The notes below the pieces were generated by a model. It was not told where the DNA came from. It made no database searches and was given only the letters and a program-made list of their open reading frames with translations. From the NCBI GenBank assembly GCA_039640505.1, contig CP046865.1:1603501-1667500 (forward strand): a DNA stretch of 64,000 nt, given 5' to 3'. Below, in pieces: positions 34,878-43,290 of this stretch; within the stretch, counting starts at the first letter, position 1; each line of letters starts with the position of its first letter. This DNA is from Rhodobacteraceae bacterium Araon29 (GTDB lineage: Bacteria > Pseudomonadota > Alphaproteobacteria > Rhodobacterales > Rhodobacteraceae). Made by a program: the position numbers and the translations under genes.

Positions 34878-36380
34878 CTAATTGACGAACCCGGTTAGTT
34901 TCGGGATCGCTAGGGATATTGCCGGCACATAAGTGATCAATAAGATCACTAAAACTTCGACGGCAAGGAATGGCAAGATGGCGCGGGCAATGGTTTCCAC
35001 ACGCTCTCGTGAAACAGAAGAGGCGACAAAAAGCACCAGCCCCATGGGCGGTGTTGCAAGTCCCACTGTAAGGTTTACCGACATGATGATCGCAAAGTGA
35101 ACGGGATGCACGCCAAGATCTATAAAGATTGGCCCAAGAATTGGTCCAAGGATGATGATCGCAGGCCCCGCATCTAAAAACATGCCAACGACAAACAGCA
35201 AGATATTAATCAGGAATAGCAAGATCAGCGGCTCATCGCTTAGCCCAAGGATTAAGGCGGCCAATTGCTCGGGAGCGTGGCTTAGGCTTACTACCGTTTT
35301 GAACGCAACAGCAGCGCCGACAAGCAGCAAAACCGTGGATGAGGCCAAAGCAGACTTTGTCAAAATGGCAGGTAAATCGCGCAACTTTAGGGTCTTTAGA
35401 ACAAAAAACGAGATCAGCAGCGCATAAGCAACAGCAATGGCAGAAGCTTCGGTCGGGGTAAACACACCGATCAGGATTCCACCAAGAATAATAATTGGCG
35501 TTTGAAGTGGCGCCACAGCCTTTTTGCAGATGATCCTGAAATCAGCCGAAACATTGTTCCGCATACGCAGGAGCACCACATGTGCAAGCGGCAAAAAGAC
35601 GATGAACGGCACCCAATTGCTAATGGTAATCTGTGTTCCGGTGGTTGCAGCAATGATTGATTTAATCAAGGTGTAGAAAATCAAAAGCACGCCTGCAAAG
35701 TTTATCCGTAAAAGGAAAAATGATATGCGATCTTCAAGAGGCGTAATGGTCTGGTTTGAGGTCACAATTCGTTCGGCTTTCGGCAAGTCATAACGATCTG
35801 CCAACAAACGCACGACCAACATCAACCCCAAGCCAACAAGTACGCCGGGCACGATACCGGCTAGGAACAACGCGGCGACGCTTTCGCCCATCACATAGGC
35901 GTAGATGATCATAATACCTGACGGGGGAATAATGGGTCCAATCACCGAACTGGCGGCTGTCACCGCGGCTGCAAAGCGGCGCGAGTAGCCGTTTTTCTCC
36001 ATTGCAGGGATCAGTGTCGACCCCAGTGCAGAAGTATCGGCCACAGCCGAACCGGAAAGGCCTGCAAAGAGCATGGAGGACAGGATGTTGACATGCGCCA
36101 GCCCGCCGCGAAGATGGCCCATAAGCGCTTGCGAAAATTCAACCAGCCGCATGGTGATGCCGCCTCGGTTCATCAACTCGCCTGCGAGCATGAAAAAAGG
36201 CAGCGCCATCAGCGGAAAGCTGTCCATTCCATTGTATACGTTACGGTAAAGCAGGGCGATGTCCCGCTCTTGTCCATTGAGCCAAAGCAAAATGCCCGGC
36301 GCAAAAAGCAACGCAAAAAATACCGGCAAACCAACCATCAAGAACACTAGGAAAACAGGCAGAAAAAATACCAGCATCAA
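34878..36380 (-). CDS. dctM: TRAP transporter large permease (DctM family)
   Basis: 500 residues, with about 12 or more hydrophobic spans spread along the whole length. DctM blocks are visible: NGMDSFPLMALPFFMLAGELMNRGG, MLFAGLSGSAVADTSALG, SVIGPIIPPSGIMIIYAY and GVFTPTEASAIAVAYA. The central stretch of about 45 residues after PKAERIV appears less conserved. It overlaps the small permease gene by four bases and should form the sodium-driven transport core. Confidence 0.95.
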   Translation of the reverse strand: MMLVFFLPVFLVFLMVGLPVFFALLFAPGILLWLNGQERDIALLYRNVYNGMDSFPLMALPFFMLAGELMNRGGITMRLVEFSQALMGHLRGGLAHVNILSSMLFAGLSGSAVADTSALGSTLIPAMEKNGYSRRFAAAVTAASSVIGPIIPPSGIMIIYAYVMGESVAALFLAGIVPGVLVGLGLMLVVRLLADRYDLPKAERIVTSNQTITPLEDRISFFLLRINFAGVLLIFYTLIKSIIAATTGTQITISNWVPFIVFLPLAHVVLLRMRNNVSADFRIICKKAVAPLQTPIIILGGILIGVFTPTEASAIAVAYALLISFFVLKTLKLRDLPAILTKSALASSTVLLLVGAAVAFKTVVSLSHAPEQLAALILGLSDEPLILLFLINILLFVVGMFLDAGPAIIILGPILGPIFIDLGVHPVHFAIIMSVNLTVGLATPPMGLVLFVASSVSRERVETIARAILPFLAVEVLVILLITYVPAISLAIPKLTGFVN

Positions 36381-36961
36381 TCGGCCCTTTGTAGGTCAGA
36401 GGGTGCATCCGTTGACGGCAGGATTGCTTCTGGTGAGATGAGACTGGCAGCAGTGCGCAGAATGAGTTCTATGTTTACGGACAGTAAAAGGATCATTCCA
36501 AGCAGCAAAGAGCCATACATATAACGAAGTTTGACCTTCATGCTTTCAAATCCAATGAGGTCAAATGGCAACCTAAGAGACGAAGAGTCAAAGTTTCCAC
36601 CAAAACCCATTGTATGATTATAGCCATGTTGCAGAGCAACCGCTAAAACAGACAGCGATAACAACAGCAGAACCAGCGTCAACAACAGACCCGCTATTCG
36701 CGGCAGGGCGAGGGGCAGCATATCAATGGCAACAAACCCACCCCAACGAAATGCAGAAGGCGCAACAAGCCCAGTCATCCAGAGCATTAAAAAGCGCGCT
36801 GCTTCGTCTGGCCAGGCCAGAGCGTTGTTAAAGATATAGCGGAACACAACTTGCAGCAGGATAACCACAACCATTAGTCCAAGCGCCATCCACGCAATCT
36901 GGCGCCCCAGCCCAAGGACTGCTGAATTCAACACTGAGAGCGCGCGCAGCACTAGCAGCAT
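36377..36961 (-). CDS. dctQ: TRAP transporter small permease (DctQ family)
   Basis: 194 residues with four membrane spans and the DctQ signature WPDEAARFLMLWMTGLVAPSA around residues 50-70. First gene of the TRAP transcript. The upstream gap to the DeoR gene holds repeated CGTTT half-sites that look like an operator. Confidence 0.93.
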   Translation of the reverse strand: MLLVLRALSVLNSAVLGLGRQIAWMALGLMVVVILLQVVFRYIFNNALAWPDEAARFLMLWMTGLVAPSAFRWGGFVAIDMLPLALPRIAGLLLTLVLLLLSLSVLAVALQHGYNHTMGFGGNFDSSSLRLPFDLIGFESMKVKLRYMYGSLLLGMILLLSVNIELILRTAASLISPEAILPSTDAPSDLQRAD

Positions 36962-37012
36962 GAGCTGATCCCCTCCCGATTAATACGTGCTCTTGGTTTA
37001 GCTCCAAGCTTG

Positions 37013-37055
37013 CGTTTAACTTTCGTTTTAATCGAATTACTGTCTTAAACGAATG
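37013..37055. promoter_or_regulatory. DeoR-type operator repeats upstream of the TRAP genes
   Basis: CGTTT appears at an 11-base spacing in GCGTTTAAC and TTTCGTTTTAA (37021-37031), and the inverted copy TTAAACGAATG lies at 37045-37055. The same half-site is found in the deoR promoter at 37892-37916. It sits about 50-95 bases upstream of the dctQ start, where a repressor would block transcription. Confidence 0.6.
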
Positions 37056-37083
37056 TAGCAGTCAAGTCTTTTTAAGCCTTGCT

Positions 37084-37863
37084 TCAGCGATCGCGTGCTT
37101 CTATCAGGCTGACCTCGTTGTGCTTGCAAAGTTTACGTAAATCCGCTGGGCACCCCGTATCGGTTACCAAAGTCTGAACTTGGGACAAATGACCAATGCA
37201 AACTGGCGCGGCGCGATCAAACTTTGTGCTGTCAGAGGCCAAAATCACGTGCCGTGCATTTTCAATGATCGCCCGGGCCACCGAAGCCTCACGTAAATCA
37301 TAATCTAGTAATGACCCATCGGTAGCAATAGCGGAGGCGCCTATAATCGCAATATCTGCGCGAAATTGTCGAATAAAATCAACAGTGGCTTCTCCAAGAA
37401 TAGCCCCGTCTGAGCGCCGAACAACACCGCCCGGCACCATCACTTCTAATCCGCCAAAAGCCCTTAGATTATTAGCAATATTTACGTTGTCAGTGACAAC
37501 TTTTAAGCCGGTGTGGTGGCCAAGGCTGCGTGCAACTGCCGCTGTGGTGGTGCCTGCATTGATGATAATCGCAGCATTATTAGGGATCAATTTCGCCGCA
37601 GCTTTGCCAATTTTTTCTTTTTCAGGGCGTGAAATACTCTCGCGTGCTTCAAAGCCGGTATATTCAATTCCGGCCAGCAAAGAGGCTCCGCCGTGGAATC
37701 GCATAACTTTGCTTTCTTCAGATAGCGCATTTAAATCTTTGCGGATGGTTTGTGGGGTAGTGTTAAAAAATACCGCGAGATCATCCACCAAGGCGCGGCC
37801 ATTTTGCTGCAGGTTTTGAAGTATTGCAGCGCGCCGTGCTTTCGAATTCCTGCTGACAGCCAT
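37084..37863 (-). CDS. DeoR-family transcriptional regulator (probable repressor of the TRAP/sugar locus)
   Basis: 259 residues. The DeoR HTH is at about 8-60 (RRAAILQNLQQNGRALVDDLAVFFNTTPQTIRKDLN). The C-terminal DeoRC sensor domain, which binds sugar phosphates, has NAGTTTAAVARSLGHH and GASAIATDGSLLDYDLREASVARA. CsqR (YihW), the E. coli regulator of sulfoglycolysis, belongs to this family. The gene is 122 bases ahead of dctQ on the same strand, and matching inverted repeats lie in both promoters. Autoregulation and control of the downstream genes are therefore likely. Confidence 0.92.
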   Translation of the reverse strand: MAVSRNSKARRAAILQNLQQNGRALVDDLAVFFNTTPQTIRKDLNALSEESKVMRFHGGASLLAGIEYTGFEARESISRPEKEKIGKAAAKLIPNNAAIIINAGTTTAAVARSLGHHTGLKVVTDNVNIANNLRAFGGLEVMVPGGVVRRSDGAILGEATVDFIRQFRADIAIIGASAIATDGSLLDYDLREASVARAIIENARHVILASDSTKFDRAAPVCIGHLSQVQTLVTDTGCPADLRKLCKHNEVSLIEARDR

Positions 37864-37891
37864 CTTTATCGCTCTCTAATCCCTGATTTAT

Positions 37892-37916
37892 CTTTCGTTA
37901 TACCTTAAAACGAAAG
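37892..37916. promoter_or_regulatory. Inverted repeat in the deoR promoter (autoregulatory operator)
   Basis: CTTTCGTT-9 bases-AACGAAAG, a perfect 8-bp inverted repeat, lies 29 bases before the DeoR start codon. Its arms match the TTTCGTT half-sites ahead of dctQ. This fits a DeoR-family operator. Confidence 0.65.
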
Positions 37917-38030
37917 GTTTTATAGGAAAAAACAACAGAAAGTAATTGCAAATTTGGAGATATAAGTTCTTTCGGCAGCATAACGGCGCCATTTGAAAAA
38001 CGTCGCCCTACTGACCCACCGGTGTTTCTT

Positions 38031-38276
38031 TCAGCCGCCACGCAATTTTTGCAACAAAAATACTTCGCTATTGGGCGAAACCGGTTCAGTAAGGCTGTTG
38101 ACAATAATACGGCCATCGACAGCAACTGAAACACCGGCGTCGATGCTTGGTTTTAAACCGGGATGGGCTGCAATAAGGGCTCTCAGCACTTCACCGACCG
38201 TTTTGGCTTCCACTTGGACAATTTCATGGCCCCCGGCCTGCGCTCGCAGGCCGGACCATAAGTTAACCTCAACCAT
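38031..38276 (-). CDS. MoaD/ThiS-like sulfur carrier protein
   Basis: 81 residues with the ubiquitin-like MoaD pattern and the essential C-terminal Gly-Gly (LLQKLRGG). Its start lies inside the end of the molybdenum-subunit gene (eight-base overlap), so it is co-translated with the hydroxylase. MoaD normally carries sulfur for molybdopterin synthesis. A dedicated copy in the operon may boost cofactor supply or serve another thiocarboxylate reaction. Confidence 0.8.
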   Translation of the reverse strand: MVEVNLWSGLRAQAGGHEIVQVEAKTVGEVLRALIAAHPGLKPSIDAGVSVAVDGRIIVNSLTEPVSPNSEVFLLQKLRGG

Positions 38277-40536
38277 TTGATTGATTTTTCAACGCAGCAA
38301 CGATGCGTGGAGGCGACATCGGCAACTGCCGCAAACGAACACCAGATGCTGCCGAAACCGCATTTGCAATGGCGGCCAAGGGCGGACAAATGGATGTTTC
38401 CCCAACCCCGCGCACGCCATAGGGGTGACCGGGGTTGGGCACTTCGACAATCACTGTGTCGATCATTGGCAAATCTGACGCAAGCGGGATACGGTAGTCA
38501 AGGAACCCGGCGTTTTGCAATCGCCCGTCATTACCATAAATATATTCTTCATTTAAGGCCCAGCCAATGCCTTGTGCTGCACCGCCTTGGTACTGGCCTT
38601 CGACGTATGTGGGGTGTATCGCCTTGCCTGCATCTTGCACCACTGTATAGCGCAAAATTTCGGTTTTACCTGTTTCGGGATCCACCTCTGCGTCGACCAC
38701 ATGGGTGGCAAAGCTCACCCCTGCGCCCTCTGGCGAGGCTTCAAAGTGGCCCACAATCGGACCGCCCGTTGCGCCCATATCAGCCGTTAAGTCCTTAAGG
38801 GGAATTGGATCGAAGTTGCCCGCATTCGGGCCTGAGGGTACAGCAAACCCATCTTGCCATTTTACGGCCTCTTCGGGGATATCCCATTTGACTGCTGCGC
38901 GTTTACATAGTTTTTTGACGGCATCGCGCGCCGCTTTGATAGTTGCTAATCCAGAGGCATATGTGACCCGTGATCCGTGGCTGATTTCATTATAGCCTAA
39001 TGTCGCAGTATCGGCGATTGTGCAGCGGATATGGTCATAAGGTATGCCAAGTTCTTCCGCCGCCATTAAAGCCATAGAGGCTCGGCTACCTCCGATATCA
39101 GGCGTTCCCACGGATATTTGCGCGGTTCCATCTTCCGAAAGTGCCAATGAAACAGCGGTTTCACCACCATGGTTAAACCAAAACCCACAGGAAACCCCAC
39201 GGCCTTGCCCGGGTTTAAGGGGCGCAGAATAATGTGGGTGTCCTTGTGCAGCTTCTAAGGTTTCAACAAGGCCAATCGCATCAAAGCGTGGGCCGAAGCT
39301 GGACTTAGACCCTGTGTGCGAGGCATTTTTCAGCCGAATTTTGATAGGATCCAAGTCTAGTTTTTTGCACAGCTCATCGATGACGGATTCTACTGCAAAA
39401 GCGGCCATTGGCGATCCAGGTGCGCGATAGGCGGCCTGTTTAGGACGGTTCGACATTACATCATAACCAACCTGCAAAACATTTTCTAGGTTATAGGGCG
39501 CAAAGGCGCACATGGCGCTTTCATCAGAAGGTGCGCCCGGAAAGGCACCGCCCTGCAAGCGAAAAATACCTTTTGCGGCGGTGATTTTGCCGTCTTTTGT
39601 CATTCCTATTTTAATATCCATCGATGTCGAGGATGTGGGGCCGGTGGCGCGAAATACTTCGGACCGGCTCATTACTAGTTTCACTGACCGGTTTGCTTTT
39701 CGGGCCAGTGCCAGCGCGACCGGTTCAATAAATACGGTTGTCTTACCGCCAAAGCCACCGCCAATTTCCGATGCCGTGACCCGTAATTGGCTGGTTTCCA
39801 GATCTAGCAAGGCGGCACAGACTTTTTGGGCATGCCAATGCCCTTGAGTGGTACACCATAGCTCGCCTTTGCCGTCGCTTCCCAATGTTGCAAGGCAGGC
39901 GTGTGGTTCGATATAGCCTTGGTGAGTGGCTTCGGTAACAAAGCTATCCTCGATTACCAGATCAGCTTCGGCAAATCCGGCCTCTACATCGCCATGTCCG
40001 CTTTCGTGATACCGCACCACATTGGGATGAAGACCTTCTGGAACCGAGCTATCAGCCGCCCCTTTTCGTAAAACAGGTGCGCCTGATGCCATAGCTGCAT
40101 CGACATCTGTCACATGCGGCAAAACCTCATAGTCAACTTTAATCAATTTGAGCGCATCGCGCGCATCTAGGGCGGATGTGGCCGCAACCGCCGCCACTGC
40201 ATGCCCATCATACAGCGCTTTTTCCCCCGCCATCACATTTTCCAAAATATTCCAAAACTCGCCTGCCAGACCACTTTCGAAAGGTACATTTTTGGAAAAA
40301 TCCGCACGGGTTACAACCGCCTTAACGCCTTTCATAGACTCAGCTTGGCTGGTGTCTATGGAAAGAATATGGGCATGCGCATGAGGAGAGCGCAAAATCG
40401 CTGCGTGTAGCATACCGGGCGCAGACATATCTGCACCGAATTTGGCGCGGCCAGTTACTTTGTCAAATCCATCCGGACGATTGGGGCGGGTACCGACATA
40501 TTTGAAGTCGGTTGTTTTTGGTTCATCCAAAGCCAT
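38269..40536 (-). CDS. Molybdenum hydroxylase large subunit (xanthine dehydrogenase/CO dehydrogenase family)
   Basis: 755 residues. The N-terminal hammerhead domain (GRAKFGADMSAPGMLHAAILRSPHAHA) is followed by the molybdopterin domain. GGGFGGKT lies near residue 255, AYRAPG near 360, and the catalytic Glu in GVGETSICPP near 715. The AYRAPG form, rather than AYRCSFR, shows it is not a form I CO dehydrogenase. Substrates of the family are N-heterocycles, purines or aldehydes. It forms a complex with the FAD and 2Fe-2S subunits encoded just upstream. Confidence 0.9.
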   Translation of the reverse strand: MALDEPKTTDFKYVGTRPNRPDGFDKVTGRAKFGADMSAPGMLHAAILRSPHAHAHILSIDTSQAESMKGVKAVVTRADFSKNVPFESGLAGEFWNILENVMAGEKALYDGHAVAAVAATSALDARDALKLIKVDYEVLPHVTDVDAAMASGAPVLRKGAADSSVPEGLHPNVVRYHESGHGDVEAGFAEADLVIEDSFVTEATHQGYIEPHACLATLGSDGKGELWCTTQGHWHAQKVCAALLDLETSQLRVTASEIGGGFGGKTTVFIEPVALALARKANRSVKLVMSRSEVFRATGPTSSTSMDIKIGMTKDGKITAAKGIFRLQGGAFPGAPSDESAMCAFAPYNLENVLQVGYDVMSNRPKQAAYRAPGSPMAAFAVESVIDELCKKLDLDPIKIRLKNASHTGSKSSFGPRFDAIGLVETLEAAQGHPHYSAPLKPGQGRGVSCGFWFNHGGETAVSLALSEDGTAQISVGTPDIGGSRASMALMAAEELGIPYDHIRCTIADTATLGYNEISHGSRVTYASGLATIKAARDAVKKLCKRAAVKWDIPEEAVKWQDGFAVPSGPNAGNFDPIPLKDLTADMGATGGPIVGHFEASPEGAGVSFATHVVDAEVDPETGKTEILRYTVVQDAGKAIHPTYVEGQYQGGAAQGIGWALNEEYIYGNDGRLQNAGFLDYRIPLASDLPMIDTVIVEVPNPGHPYGVRGVGETSICPPLAAIANAVSAASGVRLRQLPMSPPRIVAALKNQSNG

Positions 40537-41015
40537 TAAGATGCCTCCCTTAAATCTGCCGCTGTGTCCATGATCGCGCGGATAATTTTATCATACCCTG
40601 TGCACCGGCAAAGGTTTCCCGCCAGCCAATAACGTACTTCGCTTTCCGTTGGGTCGGGGTTTTTGTCTAAAAGAGCTTTCGTCGCCACAAGGATGCCCGG
40701 GGTACATATCCCACATTGCAGCGCCGCATATTCAATAAACTTTTGCTGCAGCGGATGAAGACTTTCACCCTCGGCAATGCCTTCAACTGTTCCGATTGAT
40801 CTGCCCTCGGATTCGGCGCCCAACACAAGACAGGAGCACACTAGCCGATCATCCAAAGTGACCGAGCAGGCACCGCAATCACCTGTGCCGCAGCCTTCTT
40901 TGGCGCCTGTTAGGTTGAGTTTGTCGCGCAAACAATCGAGCAATGTCTCACGTGGATCGCACAAAAACTCAACATCGTCTCCGTTCACAGTGGTGCTTAC
41001 ATGGATTTTGCTCAT
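40536..41015 (-). CDS. Molybdenum hydroxylase 2Fe-2S subunit
   Basis: 159 residues. The plant-type ferredoxin cluster motif is CGTGDCGACSVTLDDRLVCSC near 42-62. The second, helical cluster has CGICTPG and CRCTGYDKI near 96-142. It carries electrons from the molybdenum centre to the FAD subunit. It overlaps the FAD-subunit gene by four bases and abuts the large subunit. Confidence 0.94.
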   Translation of the reverse strand: MSKIHVSTTVNGDDVEFLCDPRETLLDCLRDKLNLTGAKEGCGTGDCGACSVTLDDRLVCSCLVLGAESEGRSIGTVEGIAEGESLHPLQQKFIEYAALQCGICTPGILVATKALLDKNPDPTESEVRYWLAGNLCRCTGYDKIIRAIMDTAADLREAS

Positions 41016-41875
41016 AATTTGCTCCTCGCCCGATGATAGGCAATTTTAGCGGCGCGCTGAGCCAATACGCCCGCCACATGGGTGCGGTATTCTATGGTGC
41101 CGCGTTTGTCGTTGATCGGATCACAGGCTTCGCGCACAGCGGTCGCAAGCGCTGCGAGCGCTTCATCATCAAGCGTGCTGTCAATGAGGGCATCAGCTGC
41201 GCTTTCAACCGATCTTACGGTTGGGGCAACCGCCCCAATTGCAATCCGCGCTTTGGCAATCTGCGGTCCATCAAGCTCAAGGCTTACTGCGCAGCCTACA
41301 ACAGCAATGTCCATCTCTGTGCGGGGAATGAACCGCAAATAGGCATCTGCGCCGCTTGCGGATTGCGCTGGTAAATTCACAGTAGCGATCACTTCGCCCG
41401 ATTTTAATGTGGTTTTGCCCGGTCCGCTAGGAATGTCTTTCACGGGCACCTGTCGTTGCCCGTCGGGGCCGATAATTGCCACGCTGGCATTTGCTGCCAG
41501 CATGGCAGGCACAGAGTCAGCAGCAGGTGAGCCGTTGCAAAGATTGCCGGTTAATGTGGCGCGCCCTTGCACTTGGGTTGAGCCGATTAGGTTCATCGCT
41601 TCAACAAGACCGGGCCATTCTGCTTTTAGGGCCTCATGTTCATCAAGCTGTGCACCGCTCACTGCGGCGCCGATTTGCCAACTGCCATCTTCCAAACATT
41701 GAATATCAGCGGCGCCGGGAATTTGTTTGATATCAATCAAAACATCAGGGGTTATAAATTCTCCTCGCAGTTGTACAAGTACATCGGTTCCGCCTGCTAA
41801 AAACCGGACCGTCCCCTGTGCGGCCTGTGCCAAGTCTACTGCATTTTCAAAACTGGTGGCTGTGTGATATTGCAT
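41012..41875 (-). CDS. Molybdenum hydroxylase FAD-binding subunit
   Basis: 287 residues, with the FAD motifs FLAGGTDVLVQLR near residue 25 and a second loop, ATLTGNLCNGSPAADSVPA, near 105. The C-terminal CO_deh_flav_C domain follows. It is the first gene of the operon, with GGAGG just before the ATG. The short upstream gap (204 bases to the divergent RdhA-like gene) holds the promoter. Confidence 0.93.
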   Translation of the reverse strand: MQYHTATSFENAVDLAQAAQGTVRFLAGGTDVLVQLRGEFITPDVLIDIKQIPGAADIQCLEDGSWQIGAAVSGAQLDEHEALKAEWPGLVEAMNLIGSTQVQGRATLTGNLCNGSPAADSVPAMLAANASVAIIGPDGQRQVPVKDIPSGPGKTTLKSGEVIATVNLPAQSASGADAYLRFIPRTEMDIAVVGCAVSLELDGPQIAKARIAIGAVAPTVRSVESAADALIDSTLDDEALAALATAVREACDPINDKRGTIEYRTHVAGVLAQRAAKIAYHRARSKL

Positions 41876-42079
41876 GCTACCTCCATTACAGTGAAAATAG
41901 AAATTTCACCTTATAGTCCACCCAAACTTTGGCATATCGACGTGGCTGTCAAGACAGGTTTGCTAGCTGTGTCAATTCAACCAAGGCCAACGGCGTCGCT
42001 TGCTTAATTGTAGGCTGACCTTTTGCCCCGATTTTTAGGCAAGAAACCAGTTGAATAAATTTAACTTTCATTTATCGGC

Positions 42080-43132
42080 ATGTTTGATAGCTTTGAGATG
42101 TCGCATAACAGATTGCATAGCCAACACATGCCAAATCAAACAGTCAAACATTTTGTCCCTAAGTCAGAGCAAATGGCGTTGATGCCGGAGATTTCTGGAA
42201 ATGAGGTAAATGGTTTGGGTGAAACTGATTTTCGGCGTCCAAGCTATGTGTATTGGGGCAACAATCCGGATGATACGGCGCATGGCGAAGTGCAGAAATG
42301 GTTTTACACAGTTGATCCAGGTTTGGAAGAATTTTCCAAATTGCGCGCCGCCCGGCAAAAAATCTTGGATGCCCCGCTACGCCCGGTTGGCCCAATGCAA
42401 AAGCCCCTTATGGCCGACGCGGTCGCCAAGGCTACATCTAAATTCAAAAACAACGGGGTATTTGAAAAATATGGGGCGGTTGCCTTTAATCCGGATTGGG
42501 CCTTTGAAGGGATCAAAATAACTCGTAAAAATATCATTATACTGGGCTTTCATCATACCTATGATGAAATTGAAAAAGCCCCGCAACCCGAAGCTGGGGT
42601 TGAAGTAATGCGGCAGTATAAACGGGCGGCCTATGGTGCGAAATTTATGGCCAACTGGCTGCATGATTTAGGTTGGGAAGCTGAGCCGCTGACCGGGCCG
42701 ATGTCAGGTAAGATCACGATGATTCCCGCAGCTTTACAGGCAGGCTTTGGGGAATTGGGAAAGCATGGATCTATTATCACACCTGAGTTTGGATCAAGCT
42801 TTCGGCTTTCGGCTGTTTTAACCGATGCGCCGCTGCCACTTTACGAACCCGCTACGCATGGGGTGGATGATTTTTGCGCCAATTGCCGAATTTGTGAAGC
42901 AGCATGCCCCACGGACGCAATTTTTCCAGAAAAGCAAATGGTGCGTGGTACCGAAAAGTGGTATGTTGATTTTGACAAATGCTTGCCATTTTTTAATGAA
43001 CATCAAGGTTGCGCTATTTGTATAGCGGTTTGCCCTTGGAGCCGTCCTGGGATCGGAATTAACCTTGCTCAAAAGCTGATGAAACGGGCCCAGCGACGAG
43101 AGGTGCAAAGTCCAGATACATCAACGACTTAA
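42080..43132 (+). CDS. Reductive dehalogenase-family iron-sulfur protein (cytoplasmic, RdhA-like)
   Basis: 350 residues. Two 4Fe-4S motifs lie near the C-terminus: Cys266-X2-Cys269-X2-Cys272-X3-Cys276-Pro and Cys301-X9-Cys311-X2-Cys314-X3-Cys318-Pro. Before them comes GELGKHGSIITPEFGSSFRL (225-242), then TDAPLPLYEP, a block typical of RdhA rather than epoxyqueuosine reductase. RdhA proteins use cobalamin to remove halogens. This one has no Tat leader and no adjacent membrane-anchor gene, and it lacks the flavodoxin/ferredoxin tail of the long catabolic type. The start is uncertain: ATGs at residues 1, 7 and 17 all lack a clear ribosome site. A haloalkane dehalogenase gene lies 2.7 kb downstream. 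Confidence 0.82.
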   Translation: MFDSFEMSHNRLHSQHMPNQTVKHFVPKSEQMALMPEISGNEVNGLGETDFRRPSYVYWGNNPDDTAHGEVQKWFYTVDPGLEEFSKLRAARQKILDAPLRPVGPMQKPLMADAVAKATSKFKNNGVFEKYGAVAFNPDWAFEGIKITRKNIIILGFHHTYDEIEKAPQPEAGVEVMRQYKRAAYGAKFMANWLHDLGWEAEPLTGPMSGKITMIPAALQAGFGELGKHGSIITPEFGSSFRLSAVLTDAPLPLYEPATHGVDDFCANCRICEAACPTDAIFPEKQMVRGTEKWYVDFDKCLPFFNEHQGCAICIAVCPWSRPGIGINLAQKLMKRAQRREVQSPDTSTT

Positions 43133-43290
43133 TCGAGATACTTTTATCCATAAATTAATTTATCCAAAGCAAAAAATGAGAAATTTCCACACGTGTGAAG
43201 GCATATGATTTTAATAGACTGGATGACAAAGGTGCTTTTCTTATTTTGTATTAAGCTCTATACCGCGCCTAAATCAAAGGCATACCAAAG

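Noticed and set aside
38269-40536. Form I CO dehydrogenase (CoxL)
   Set aside because: The active-site loop reads AYRAPG rather than the AYRCSFR motif of CO-oxidising enzymes.
42080-43132. Epoxyqueuosine reductase (QueG) as identity of the iron-sulfur protein
   Set aside because: The ITPEFG-RL block and TDAPLPLYEP follow the reductive dehalogenase pattern; QueG has a different WIGKHT-type region and HEAT repeats.
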